DNA of 52,200 nt. Origin: Candidatus Nitrotoga sp. CP45. GTDB lineage: Bacteria > Pseudomonadota > Gammaproteobacteria > Burkholderiales > Gallionellaceae. The position numbers and the translations under genes are program-made. The stretch spans positions 1 through 52,200 of the forward strand of contig CAMCFJ010000020.1 in the NCBI GenBank assembly GCA_945874105.1, read 5' to 3'. Under the pieces are notes generated by a model that saw only the letters and a list, made by a program, of their open reading frames with translations, had not been told where the DNA came from and ran no database searches. Below, piece by piece: positions 15,013 to 23,029 of this stretch (positions within the stretch are counted from its first letter, which is position 1; every line of letters begins with the position of its first letter).

Positions 15013-15974
15013 AACTTGTTTCCTCTTTTGTCCTGGAACGCAGCAAACTGCGGCGCGACCACGCCACAGCGAAAGTGGCCCCAGCCAAACACTGCTCCAG
15101 GGTCGATGCGCGCGGCGCGGTGCAGCCAGGTCGTGACTGCAAAGCGGCTATCCGCGAATTCTCTCGACGGGCAGCGCACCGGCATTGCTTCGTGGAATTC
15201 CTCACTGGGGAAAACCACCAGGCGATTAGCGACGGGCTCCACCGTCGTGAAGGTATCTGCGGACCGGCGCGAGCCGCCAGCTTCAATGCAGTCGTAGAGC
15301 CGCAGATCCCCTCCCGCAAATCCGCGAGGCTCGCGATGAAGGTAGTAGACGCAGGAGAGCACTCTCGGGAGATCCAGTGCATCGTCACAATGCACCTTGA
15401 AATATTGGCCGTCTCCTGCGGCAGTCAGCTGCGACTCGACGCTTGCCAGCGGAAACAGCGGCATGCCAAAGGTCTTGGCGAGCAGCGGGAACCAAATCAG
15501 TAGCCGGTTCTGAATCAGCCGGCTGTGCACCGACTCGCCGAAGTTGATAATGACCAGATTCTGCCGCGTCTCCGGATCATACGAAGTCACGGTGCCCGCC
15601 TGGAACTGCTCCTTGGATAGCAGCGCGTAGGCGAGCAGTTCGTCGTGTTCTTTCGGGCTCATGAAATCGTCGATGACCACGAATCGGGGGCGGCGCAGCT
15701 TCGTAGAGAGGGGGATGTGTTCGGCACCATGCGCCTTGCGAAGCTCCATCACTACAGGGGGCTCGCTCTCTATCGAGACGAGTTGCGACGTCTGAAACGA
15801 ACAGGCGACCTTGCCCCCGTCAAGAGGGAGTTGTATAAACTGATTTCCAGACCCTGGAGTGGATAGCGCCGTAAAAATGGTCAACAGCTCCGGCGCATCT
15901 TCGCGCAGTGTCACCGCATGCTCATGGCCACCTGTCAAGCGTATCTTCAGCTGGATGTCGCGTAGCGTTGCCAT
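15009..15974 (-). CDS. 2-oxoglutarate/Fe(II) oxygenase, prolyl-4-hydroxylase-like (operon gene 5)
   Basis: A 321-residue protein with a double-stranded beta-helix oxygenase domain in residues 95-290. The iron triad is visible as H195-x-D197 in YFKVHCDDA and H261 in SEEFHEAMPV, and R277 in SRFAVTTWLH is placed to bind 2-oxoglutarate. The FVVIDDFMSPKEHDELLAYA opening is typical of P4H-type enzymes. The N-terminal 90 residues form a separate beta-rich domain. The start at 15974 overlaps the upstream stop by one base (TGATG); a longer frame to 16046 would intrude on that gene. The expected reaction is proline hydroxylation in the repeat of the operon's small protein, by inference. Confidence 0.82.
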   Translation of the reverse strand: MATLRDIQLKIRLTGGHEHAVTLREDAPELLTIFTALSTPGSGNQFIQLPLDGGKVACSFQTSQLVSIESEPPVVMELRKAHGAEHIPLSTKLRRPRFVVIDDFMSPKEHDELLAYALLSKEQFQAGTVTSYDPETRQNLVIINFGESVHSRLIQNRLLIWFPLLAKTFGMPLFPLASVESQLTAAGDGQYFKVHCDDALDLPRVLSCVYYLHREPRGFAGGDLRLYDCIEAGGSRRSADTFTTVEPVANRLVVFPSEEFHEAMPVRCPSREFADSRFAVTTWLHRAARIDPGAVFGWGHFRCGVVAPQFAAFQDKRGNKL

Positions 15975-17983
15975 CAGTCGGTGGCCTCGAACAGTGCATG
16001 GTTCCAGCGCGAGAGAAGTTGCGCTGACTCCTGCGGACGGTTCCAATAAAGTTGGGCGGCTGGCCGTTGCTCAAGCAGGCGGCATAGCAAATTCACGCCG
16101 TTATTTCTTTCGATTTTGAAGTCCAGTGACGCGCCGATCAGCGCGGCTACTGCGGTGGCGGGCGACATGGGTGTGATGGTCTCATCTCTTACGTGGAGAG
16201 GTGCCTTTACCGCAACCACTATACTTGTAAATGCTGTCGATATCCGGCCCGATTGCGAGCCTGCTCCCTCCGGTTGTGTCTTCGCCCCTAACGGAAGGAT
16301 TATGAGATCCTTGATGCGGATGGCGAACAATCCGCCATCAAGTAATTCCCATCCGTTCGTCTGCAAGGCTTGCAGAAGTGAGTCATTTGAGCCGCCGATA
16401 TCACCGGCAATCACCATGCCCCGCCCGTCCTTGGAAAATGCCGCAGCCTCAAGCCAAGCATACTGATGCCGGGCCTGTGCAAAGATTGTCACGATCTGTC
16501 GCTTGAGCAATAACGGCAGTTGCGCTTTGTCGCAGTGAGTCCTCTCCGGACGTCCTCTTTGTTCGATCCAGCAACCTGCGGCTGATATGGAAATTTCAAA
16601 ATTGGCGATCACATTGCTGGGCTGGGTATGGAGCTGCGCGCCAAACTCCGGAGCCAATCGTTGCAATATTGCAGCGTCATTGGACCAGACCGCTATCTGG
16701 ACATTCTCGAAGGTGATGTGAATAACTTCCTGTCGTGTGGAGGTGGCAGCATATGACGTGACAATATCCGCGCCGCCAGCCGGCTTTGCCGCAAGGGAGC
16801 CAGTTGCCAGCACCTCTGGCATCAGAAAACTCTCCGGCCACTCGCGCATCCAGGCAGGATTGAGCAACTGGCTGACACGATTCCATGAGTATGGCCCCTC
16901 GAACTGTTCAATCATCTCACCCCGCTCAAGCGGAATGCAATCACTGAAAGCATGTCGACCACGCTCGATCTCATGACCTGATTCCGGCAGTTCATTCCAG
17001 ATGTACCGAAACGTCTCATGCTTGCCACGATTCCCGCGGTAACGCTGAATGATTCCGGTGAAGGTACTCGTCATCGTTCCCATGAACTCCTTCGCCTCGG
17101 CGGCAACAAGTTGAGACAGAAAGGCGAGACTCAAGCTGTCGGTCTGGGGAAGCTGCGCGAATTCCGCGCCGTAGTTGTCGAGAATATGCCAATCTATAAA
17201 ATAGTGATTGGGGTAAGCGAGCTTGATCGCATTGAAAAACGGATCATCGCGCTCGTCGGTAACAATGACTAGAGGATCCTTGCGCTCGAACACCTGATCC
17301 ATAGCCTCAATCGCTTCGCAGGGCTTGCGGTCCAGGGTAGTCACGCCATAGGTGACCTTGAAGTCGCCGCGGCGCAGGTGCACCGCGTTGAAAGGGCCGA
17401 TGTCAAGGGCAACGCGTGCAGCCAATTCGGCGAAAGGTCGCTTGGCCTGCATACGCTGAAGAAGACGGTAAACCGATCGCCGCGTTTCATTGTCGAGGTA
17501 GAACTGGTAGCTGTAATTACTAAGGTTGGCGCGGTGGTGCTGGCTGCCGGGGACCAAAGGATCCTCGGAAAGCCGGAGCACTGGAATTTCCTCATGCTCG
17601 CCGCCAACCGTCAGCCAATGCTTGCGGCCACGGGCGAAATTTATGGCAGCGTTGCTTGACAGGTCTAGCGTTTTCGGAAAATAAAAAGCAAAGTCCCACA
17701 GCGACAAGTCCGTAAGCTCGATGCTCGCAAGCCCCTGCAAATCGACTGCGTCAGGCTCGACCCAAGGCACCGGAATGTCGAGCAGATCGGTGATCCGGCT
17801 CGGCTGCAAATTGCTCACACGGCCATCATAGGAAACGATATTGGCTGGTGGCGACACGTTGCCATCGAGAACAAGCAAGCGGTTGGTCAGGTGCGCGAGT
17901 ATTACGCCGACCTCGATCGACATGATGCCGTTGCTAAGCCCCGATCTGCCGGACTGGTAGTTTGTGTAGTAGAGATAGCGCAT
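15974..17983 (-). CDS. O-fucosyltransferase-like domain fused to degenerate HprK-like domain (operon gene 4)
   Basis: A 669-residue fusion. Residues 1-330 look like a GDP-fucose protein O-fucosyltransferase: NYQSGRSGLSNGIMSIEVGV (nucleotide-binding start), AVHLRRGDF (about 200-208) and MTSTFTGII near 303. Residues 425-640 match HPr-kinase-related proteins encoded beside PqqD, with AWLEAAAFSKDGRGMVIAGD and GWELLDGGLFAI. The P-loop position reads GDIGGSNDSLL, lacking the GK[ST] of Walker A, so kinase activity is doubtful and a binding role is more likely. Its ATG follows the upstream TAG directly. Donor and acceptor are unknown. Confidence 0.75.
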   Translation of the reverse strand: MRYLYYTNYQSGRSGLSNGIMSIEVGVILAHLTNRLLVLDGNVSPPANIVSYDGRVSNLQPSRITDLLDIPVPWVEPDAVDLQGLASIELTDLSLWDFAFYFPKTLDLSSNAAINFARGRKHWLTVGGEHEEIPVLRLSEDPLVPGSQHHRANLSNYSYQFYLDNETRRSVYRLLQRMQAKRPFAELAARVALDIGPFNAVHLRRGDFKVTYGVTTLDRKPCEAIEAMDQVFERKDPLVIVTDERDDPFFNAIKLAYPNHYFIDWHILDNYGAEFAQLPQTDSLSLAFLSQLVAAEAKEFMGTMTSTFTGIIQRYRGNRGKHETFRYIWNELPESGHEIERGRHAFSDCIPLERGEMIEQFEGPYSWNRVSQLLNPAWMREWPESFLMPEVLATGSLAAKPAGGADIVTSYAATSTRQEVIHITFENVQIAVWSNDAAILQRLAPEFGAQLHTQPSNVIANFEISISAAGCWIEQRGRPERTHCDKAQLPLLLKRQIVTIFAQARHQYAWLEAAAFSKDGRGMVIAGDIGGSNDSLLQALQTNGWELLDGGLFAIRIKDLIILPLGAKTQPEGAGSQSGRISTAFTSIVVAVKAPLHVRDETITPMSPATAVAALIGASLDFKIERNNGVNLLCRLLEQRPAAQLYWNRPQESAQLLSRWNHALFEATD

Positions 17984-18625
17984 CTATTTATCGGTAGTGA
18001 CTATCGACCGATCGGCCGGGTAATAGTGGACGAAGATGCCAGCATAGTAGTCCCCATCCAGCGGATAGGGGCGGCCATGCACAAGACGGGTCCCCTCGTA
18101 AAAGATGAACTCCCCGGGTTCCATGTTGACTTGGCTCACTTCGCCGTCAACGCTTTCGATGTGCAGCGGCCAAGGAGATTTCAGCACGTGATCCACGCAA
18201 ATCGTAGAACTGATGAAATGAGGCTGCCGATCCACGTGGTTGTAGAGAAAAGTTCCGCGCTGATAGCAACGGATGCCGTAGCAATGAGACAAGACGAGCG
18301 GCCTGCCTGCCCAGGCTTCATGCAGTGGCCTGAGATCTTCAGCAAGCCGTGCGTTGAAACCCTCGTCTTCGAACAGCAGCGTCGCGATGTTTCCCTTGGC
18401 GGCGGTCCCTATCTCATCAATCACGCCTTCGGCGCGAAAGTATTCGATATTGGCACGGAAGTGAGCAAGCAGGCGCTCGTGCACTTCTGGATCGAGTCTT
18501 GCCTTGCGAAACCCCAAGCCGAAGTAGGGCGCATCGGCCTGCATTTGGTCACACTTTTTTCGCAGAAACTCAGGGGCCTCGAACTCCGGCACCAATGCCT
18601 GTGCGTCAGTTGGCGCGCGACTCAT
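17984..18625 (-). CDS. 2-oxoglutarate/Fe(II) oxygenase, hydroxylase-like (operon gene 3)
   Basis: A 213-residue protein formed by a single oxygenase domain. The metal ligands are H130-x-D132 in LYNHVDRQPHFISSTICVDH and H183 in GTRLVHGRPYPL, with the family pattern MEPGEFIFYEG between them. The end YYAGIFVHYYP completes the beta-helix. It differs from gene 5 in size and sequence, so the two may modify different prolines or perform different hydroxylations. A good site AAGGAG lies six bases before ATG, although the gene overlaps the previous one by 20 bp. Confidence 0.82.
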   Translation of the reverse strand: MSRAPTDAQALVPEFEAPEFLRKKCDQMQADAPYFGLGFRKARLDPEVHERLLAHFRANIEYFRAEGVIDEIGTAAKGNIATLLFEDEGFNARLAEDLRPLHEAWAGRPLVLSHCYGIRCYQRGTFLYNHVDRQPHFISSTICVDHVLKSPWPLHIESVDGEVSQVNMEPGEFIFYEGTRLVHGRPYPLDGDYYAGIFVHYYPADRSIVTTDK

Positions 18626-19931
18626 GAAGTCTCCTTTTTGCAGCTATCGCCAGATCGAAAAAACATCGTTCTACATCGCTTTGGGCGCCCCTGCGAAAAC
18701 TCTCGAGATTTTCGACGAGAAAGTCCCTGTCGAGAAAGAGTTGTTTGTTCCACTCCGAACCGAGGAATGGCCCGCCGACACCATCGTTGATGTCGGCGTA
18801 GTAATGGAAAAAAGCCCCCTCTGGCAGCGTTGCCTGCTGCGGCTCAGGCACTGCAAATTCGGGATTGTCGAGCAGTTCGTAATCAATTTCGTTCGCAGTA
18901 AGTGCCATTGCAAAGCAAGCCATTTCCGCCATCCAAACATTGTGATCCCCTAGTCCCGCCGCTTTCCCAAGCAGGTAGAGAATCTGCGCAAAGCGGAAGC
19001 AATCCTGGATCACCTTGTTCGTGCCGATGGTAGCGCCGTTCATGAATATGGTCACACCGCCGCGTTTAAGCGTCCTGTCACAGCCTAATGAGCCCAGAAG
19101 CTTTTGCAGATCAACACCGACTTTCTGGCTGCCGAAGCCCATGAACAGCCTGTCATTGATGATAGTGTTAGACGCCATGGCATTCCCAGCGGGGAAGATA
19201 TCCGCACGCATGTCGCCATACAGGAACAGGTCAGTGTCCATGAGGCATACGATGTCGTCAGGATCAACGTGGGCAGCAATCGCTTTCAACGCTTCGACGC
19301 GGTTGAGTGCTACATAGCCGCCACCCCCCGAAGAGAAGTCGATTTTGTGGCTATGTGCGTGATTGGCACCGGTTATCGCACGCGCACCGTAAACCTTGAG
19401 CAAATGAGTGAGTTCTGCGGAAAGGCTTTTATAGTCGTTGCACACGACCACTGTTATATCCCAGCCCGTTGCGAGTTGCCCAACTAGCGACTCGAACAGG
19501 ATCGCCAGTTGCCAACAAAAGTAAGGCTTGTCTTCGATACCGAAAACGAAACGCACACGGGTGTCATGCTCAGATTGTCGGACGGAATTTACCGCAGCAG
19601 CACCCTGTTTGCCAGAGGATGAGGTGGATAGTTCAATCAGGCCGAGATGATAAAAACGGAATAATGCTTCGGAGAGATCGGCGAGCATGCTGACATCTTC
19701 GCCATCGTAACGCGCACGAAGCGAATTAAGCATATCTAACGGGGTATGTTGGCCGTCGCACAAGTTCCATACACCAGCGGCTGACTCGTTCAGTGCATGC
19801 GCCAATTCCCCCTCGGGCGACAGCAAAACGAGTTCATTAGCTACGGGAAATTCGGCAAATTCCGGTCGACGTCTTGGCCGCATGGCCAAATCTGGATGCG
19901 AGTGTACTGGGGAAACACTCGGGATACTCAC
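18606..19931 (-). CDS. PqqD domain fused to glycosyltransferase (operon gene 2)
   Basis: A 441-residue fusion. Residues 18-101 form a PqqD/RRE domain (LNESAAGVWNLCDGQHTPLD and FYHLGLIEL). Residues 125-400 are a glycosyltransferase related to the HPAT/peptidyl-serine galactosyltransferase group: YFCWQLAILFESL, IVCLMDTDLFLYG with the DxD metal motif (about 232-234), and FMNGATIGTNK. PqqD is at the N-terminus here but at the C-terminus in gene 6, so fusion happened twice. The start is a GTG within the precursor's stop (GTGA), giving translational coupling. It probably binds the precursor leader and glycosylates its repeat, by inference. Confidence 0.8.
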   Translation of the reverse strand: MSIPSVSPVHSHPDLAMRPRRRPEFAEFPVANELVLLSPEGELAHALNESAAGVWNLCDGQHTPLDMLNSLRARYDGEDVSMLADLSEALFRFYHLGLIELSTSSSGKQGAAAVNSVRQSEHDTRVRFVFGIEDKPYFCWQLAILFESLVGQLATGWDITVVVCNDYKSLSAELTHLLKVYGARAITGANHAHSHKIDFSSGGGGYVALNRVEALKAIAAHVDPDDIVCLMDTDLFLYGDMRADIFPAGNAMASNTIINDRLFMGFGSQKVGVDLQKLLGSLGCDRTLKRGGVTIFMNGATIGTNKVIQDCFRFAQILYLLGKAAGLGDHNVWMAEMACFAMALTANEIDYELLDNPEFAVPEPQQATLPEGAFFHYYADINDGVGGPFLGSEWNKQLFLDRDFLVENLESFRRGAQSDVERCFFDLAIAAKRRLHESRAN

Positions 19932-20458
19932 TTCGAACCGCTATCGTCCTCGGATCCACCACTGTTTTTTGATCTGTCTGCGCCAGCGGCGCCGATTCGA
20001 TCCATCACAAGCTTTGAACCCGTAGCAGCCAGAGCGCTGCCCAGAGCAGCGATACCAATAAGGCCAAGACCTGGGATCGGCACAGCGTTCACGAAAACCG
20101 TGGGTGCAGCCGGGGTGGGTGGAGCACTCGGCGCCGAGGTGGGTGCAGTAGTCGGCGCCGAGGTGGGTGCAGCACTCGGCGGCGGGGTGGGACTCAGGTG
20201 ACTATCTGCGTTGGCCTTGCCGGGCTTGGTGAGCAACGCCGCCGCCAAAGGCACAGACAGAATCACCGGAGAAACCCAGCCTACAAGAGATTGTTGAATT
20301 ACTTGGCGGCGCGTAATAGGCACCGAAAAAATGGGTTGGGACGATCCTCCTGATACGGATTGGTCTGAATTTGTATCGCGTGCCGCGAGTTGCGTCTTAA
20401 GAACCGCGATCTCGGCTAAAAGCTGCTCTGTTGTCTTCGTGTCGTTATGGTCAGTCAA
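19928..20458 (-). CDS. Candidate precursor: leader, RR-hydrophobic segment and APTS proline-rich repeat (operon gene 1)
   Basis: A small protein of 176-179 residues. In the 179-residue numbering: residues 10-31 form a leader-like helix (TEQLLAEIAVLKTQLAARD); 51-80 have a Tat-like ITRRQVIQQSLVGWVSPVIL then a hydrophobic stretch ending at KANA; 88-123 are a Pro/Ala/Ser/Thr repeat with 12 prolines, six of them exactly four residues apart (97, 101, 105, 109, 113, 117); 129-148 are a second hydrophobic segment; the tail is Ser/Gly/Asp-rich. The AGGAG site is correctly spaced for TTG at 20458 and too close for GTG at 20467. Its place as first gene before two PqqD fusions and two hydroxylases marks it as the likely substrate. 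That role is inferred. Confidence 0.72.
   Translation of the reverse strand: MTDHNDTKTTEQLLAEIAVLKTQLAARDTNSDQSVSGGSSQPIFSVPITRRQVIQQSLVGWVSPVILSVPLAAALLTKPGKANADSHLSPTPPPSAAPTSAPTTAPTSAPSAPPTPAAPTVFVNAVPIPGLGLIGIAALGSALAATGSKLVMDRIGAAGADRSKNSGGSEDDSGSK
20106..20198. repeat. 24-bp tandem repeat coding for the APTS motif
   Basis: Two copies of a 24-bp unit (20130-20153 and 20154-20177) are nearly identical, with more diverged partial copies on both sides. Each unit encodes eight residues (two tetrapeptides) of the proline-rich region of the precursor. Tandem units in frame can vary in number between strains. Confidence 0.75.
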
Positions 20459-20566
20459 GAGATGCACTCCTTTAAAATTATGTCATGAAGCCCAACTCAA
20501 GCTGAACCGGGCATTAACCCGGATTGTCCTTTGGATGCGCGAATCCAATAAAATAAAATCAATAAT

Positions 20567-20591
20567 GTTTCTAATGGATATCATTAGAAAC
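20567..20591. promoter_or_regulatory. Perfect inverted repeat in the operon leader region
   Basis: GTTTCTAATG / CATTAGAAAC, 10-bp perfect arms with a GATAT centre, 109 bp before the precursor start. It is the only marked structure in the gene-free stretch 20468-20785, in AT-rich sequence suitable for a promoter. It may be an operator or an mRNA hairpin. Confidence 0.45.
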
Positions 20592-20785
20592 TTCCCTGAG
20601 TTTTTCAATGAGACGCGGCTCTAATGGTCAATCTGGGATTAAGCGGCACTGCAATGTTGTAATACGATTTAAACACACTCCGGGGGCGGTTGGCAAGCTT
20701 GCGCGTACCGCACCTAGGCTAGGCTTTGGGTTTGAATTTATCCGCTGCGCCCTCCAAAAAAATCAATGCCCCATTGAATCCGTAC

Positions 20786-22225
20786 TTATTTTCTATATCG
20801 CCCCGGCGGAATCTTGAAGTCGTAGAGATTTTCCACAAAGTCATTAAAACAGTAGGCGTTGGGGTTAGCTTGGCACACATAAAATTCCGCTGCGCCCCGA
20901 TTATCCTTGTTCTGCTCCCAGAATTCGTAGCCGCTGGGTAATTTCTTTATATATTCGCTAGTTGCCCACCAAAAATTTCCACTGTAGTGGCTTTGACCGC
21001 ACTGAAGTTCCACCCCGCAGGTTTCGTACTCCTTCAGCATGGTTGCGCAATCCTCCCATTTTTCAATATTGAAGTATTCCATGTACTCGCGCCATGCGTT
21101 GGCGGCGTCTCGCGCCGGAGACTCGGCTAACGACGCTCCTTTGGTATGAAGGTAGTAACATACAAACGACTTTTCATTGTCTTGTGCTTCTTTCCACACC
21201 CTGGCCAATGTTGGGAATTCGTAATCTCTGATATTGTCCGTAACGAACACCTCAAACTTTGGGTCATCCAGGATCGGTATATTCAATTCGCACTCTCGGT
21301 TCGTCCCGCCGACGAAGCCGACGACGATTTTTTCACTCGCGTCATAGAGTCCGGACTCCATCAATTTAGCGTATTGTTCGGCGATTATTCTGCGCCAGGC
21401 ACCGATCACCCCAATATGCCAAAAGCCAATGATCTTCTTTGCTGGCTTAAACCGGACAACCGGTTTGCACCACAAGGGAGGCGGTGACAAGGGCCGTGCC
21501 GTCGCTTCGATCTGCCCATTTATGTCTGTGGGGCTGCTTTGCAATGGGATTGCTTCACTGCTCACGCGCATTATGCTCAAAGCACGAGCCTCATCCAACA
21601 ACTGGGATTTTCGTATAGCTATCATCATCGGATGGAACTCGACAGCCCTCACATCCCCGCTCAGTTCGTCCATCGTGCGGATCAGCTTGAGGAGAAGCGC
21701 ATCAAGATCCCCACGCCGATTCGGATCAAACTCTTCCTTGTTGTATGCCATACCGGGCCATTGCGGATCAACCGCGTCATAGCTGATCGCGGTATCCTCC
21801 ATTACATAGATTCCACCATCCATCACCATCGGCCAGAGAAAGCGGAAAGACTCGATCATGTGGGGGACGTAGTGGCTCCCGTCGTCGATGACTACACCGA
21901 GAGGAGGAAGCGAAGAGAGTGCCCGCTTGATCGCCCCCTGATCCGTCTGACTCGCGAGCACAAATTTTGCCCCATCCGGAACATAGTGCATTGCTTCTGG
22001 GTTCACATCCACCCCAATCACCTTCGCATTGGGGAAGTACTCTAGCCACATCCTTAAAGATCCGCCAAAGAGGACTCCGAATTCAATCAGGGTGAATTCT
22101 TGATTTCTCATTTCGCTAAACAGCCCCTCATAGACATCCAGATATGTCTTCCCTCGAAAACTATGGAATGGGTTATCTTTGTCAGTGTTGAAATGGCGAG
22201 CTTTATAGAGTTCAGGGAGTGTCAT
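20786..22225 (-). CDS. SAM methyltransferase (CmcI-like) fused to a glycosyltransferase-like domain
   Basis: A 479-residue fusion. Residues 45-200 form a class I methyltransferase of the CmcI/MycE type: LIEFGVLFGGSLRMWLEYFP, VIGVDVN, VIDDGSHYVPHMIESF and GGIYVMED. Residues 265-479 resemble a glycan-modifying domain with IIGFWHIGVIGAWRRIIAEQ, CYYLHTKGAS and SHYSGNFWWA; the HTKG and SGNFWW patterns recur in capsule-type glycosyltransferases. The ATG at 22225 is preferred because it starts at the conserved MTLPELYKARHF; the frame continues to 22330 without obvious conservation. It may methylate a sugar after transfer. It is co-oriented with the operon downstream but separated by 318 bp. Confidence 0.72.
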   Translation of the reverse strand: MTLPELYKARHFNTDKDNPFHSFRGKTYLDVYEGLFSEMRNQEFTLIEFGVLFGGSLRMWLEYFPNAKVIGVDVNPEAMHYVPDGAKFVLASQTDQGAIKRALSSLPPLGVVIDDGSHYVPHMIESFRFLWPMVMDGGIYVMEDTAISYDAVDPQWPGMAYNKEEFDPNRRGDLDALLLKLIRTMDELSGDVRAVEFHPMMIAIRKSQLLDEARALSIMRVSSEAIPLQSSPTDINGQIEATARPLSPPPLWCKPVVRFKPAKKIIGFWHIGVIGAWRRIIAEQYAKLMESGLYDASEKIVVGFVGGTNRECELNIPILDDPKFEVFVTDNIRDYEFPTLARVWKEAQDNEKSFVCYYLHTKGASLAESPARDAANAWREYMEYFNIEKWEDCATMLKEYETCGVELQCGQSHYSGNFWWATSEYIKKLPSGYEFWEQNKDNRGAAEFYVCQANPNAYCFNDFVENLYDFKIPPGRYRK

Positions 22226-22288
22226 AAATGCCGATTTATATATAACGTTATCAAGTTTGATTGTAGCAAATGGGGTTGAGCAATTTAC

Positions 22289-22933
22289 ATGGTTATTGAG
22301 CAAGTGGTATATCCTGCAAGACTCAATCAATTTGTTGCCAGCCTATTCTTCAGTGGCTTAAATATAAAATCCTTTCAGGAAGAAATACTGAAACTTCCTG
22401 TAGAAATCATTGAAGGTGATGGCGATGACTATGGCCTCTATATATTTGGTTTGTTCCTTGCGTGAAATTATTTTTAAAAATTAAACTTACGGGTCGGAAC
22501 ATCAGGGTAAAAATTTAATCTGGAATCTTGATGTGGGCGAACGCAACAAGGTAATTTTAAACCATGAAGATTTCGTAACCATAGACTTATAAGTACTGCC
22601 CAGCAATGCTTCAAAGAGATTAATGAATTATTCAAACACAAGCCAATATTGATAATCGGATCATATTTGCTGAAACGCGATAGTAATGAGCATACAAAAT
22701 GGGACGAGGCCGATACAACTTTAAACGATTATGTGAATTATTATCGAAAGCAAGTTCAGGAGAGAATTAAATTTTGCATCAAGGTTTATCAAAATATGGG
22801 CTATTTAGATATGACGGAACACACTCAAACGAAAAATGTATTAATAGATCAATATCATTTTAATCAGGCGGGTCAACAAATGCTGTCAGGCACAATATTG
22901 GATTGTATATCCACTCACTGCAAGCCAGAATAG
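22289..22933 (+). pseudogene. Broken AT-rich gene, SGNH-hydrolase-like end
   Basis: Three fragments in different frames can be read: MVIEQVVYPARLNQFVASLF onward to a TGA at 22465; TYGSEHQGKNLIWNLDVGER onward ending at ITIDL-stop near 22592; and from about 22600 a frame containing ELFKHKPILIIGSYLLKRD and ending DQYHFNQAGQQMLSGTILDC to 22935. The last has the D-x-x-H context (DQYHFNQAG) of SGNH/GDSL hydrolases. Together they look like one frameshifted gene much richer in AT than its neighbours, probably foreign. Nothing else is seen in 22226-23029. Confidence 0.5.
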
Positions 22934-23029
22934 TCAAAATCCATTGCAGCCTGGATCACTGCTGGGCTTTAAATGCGAGGGGTATTCATGAATGGTGTTG
23001 CGCAGTTGCTTCGAAAAGTCGCCAAGCAG

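Noticed and set aside
14829-15503. Long plus-strand ORF over the HPAT-PqqD and hydroxylase genes, and similar ones at 13876-14697 and 17891-18790
   Set aside because: They are antisense shadows caused by high GC in real genes with recognisable domains; the translations are Arg/Pro/Ser-rich and match no family.
20106-20198. Tandem repeat considered as a CRISPR array
   Set aside because: Units are 24 bp, contiguous, without spacers and in frame with a protein; no cas genes are present. I found no CRISPR array anywhere in the window.
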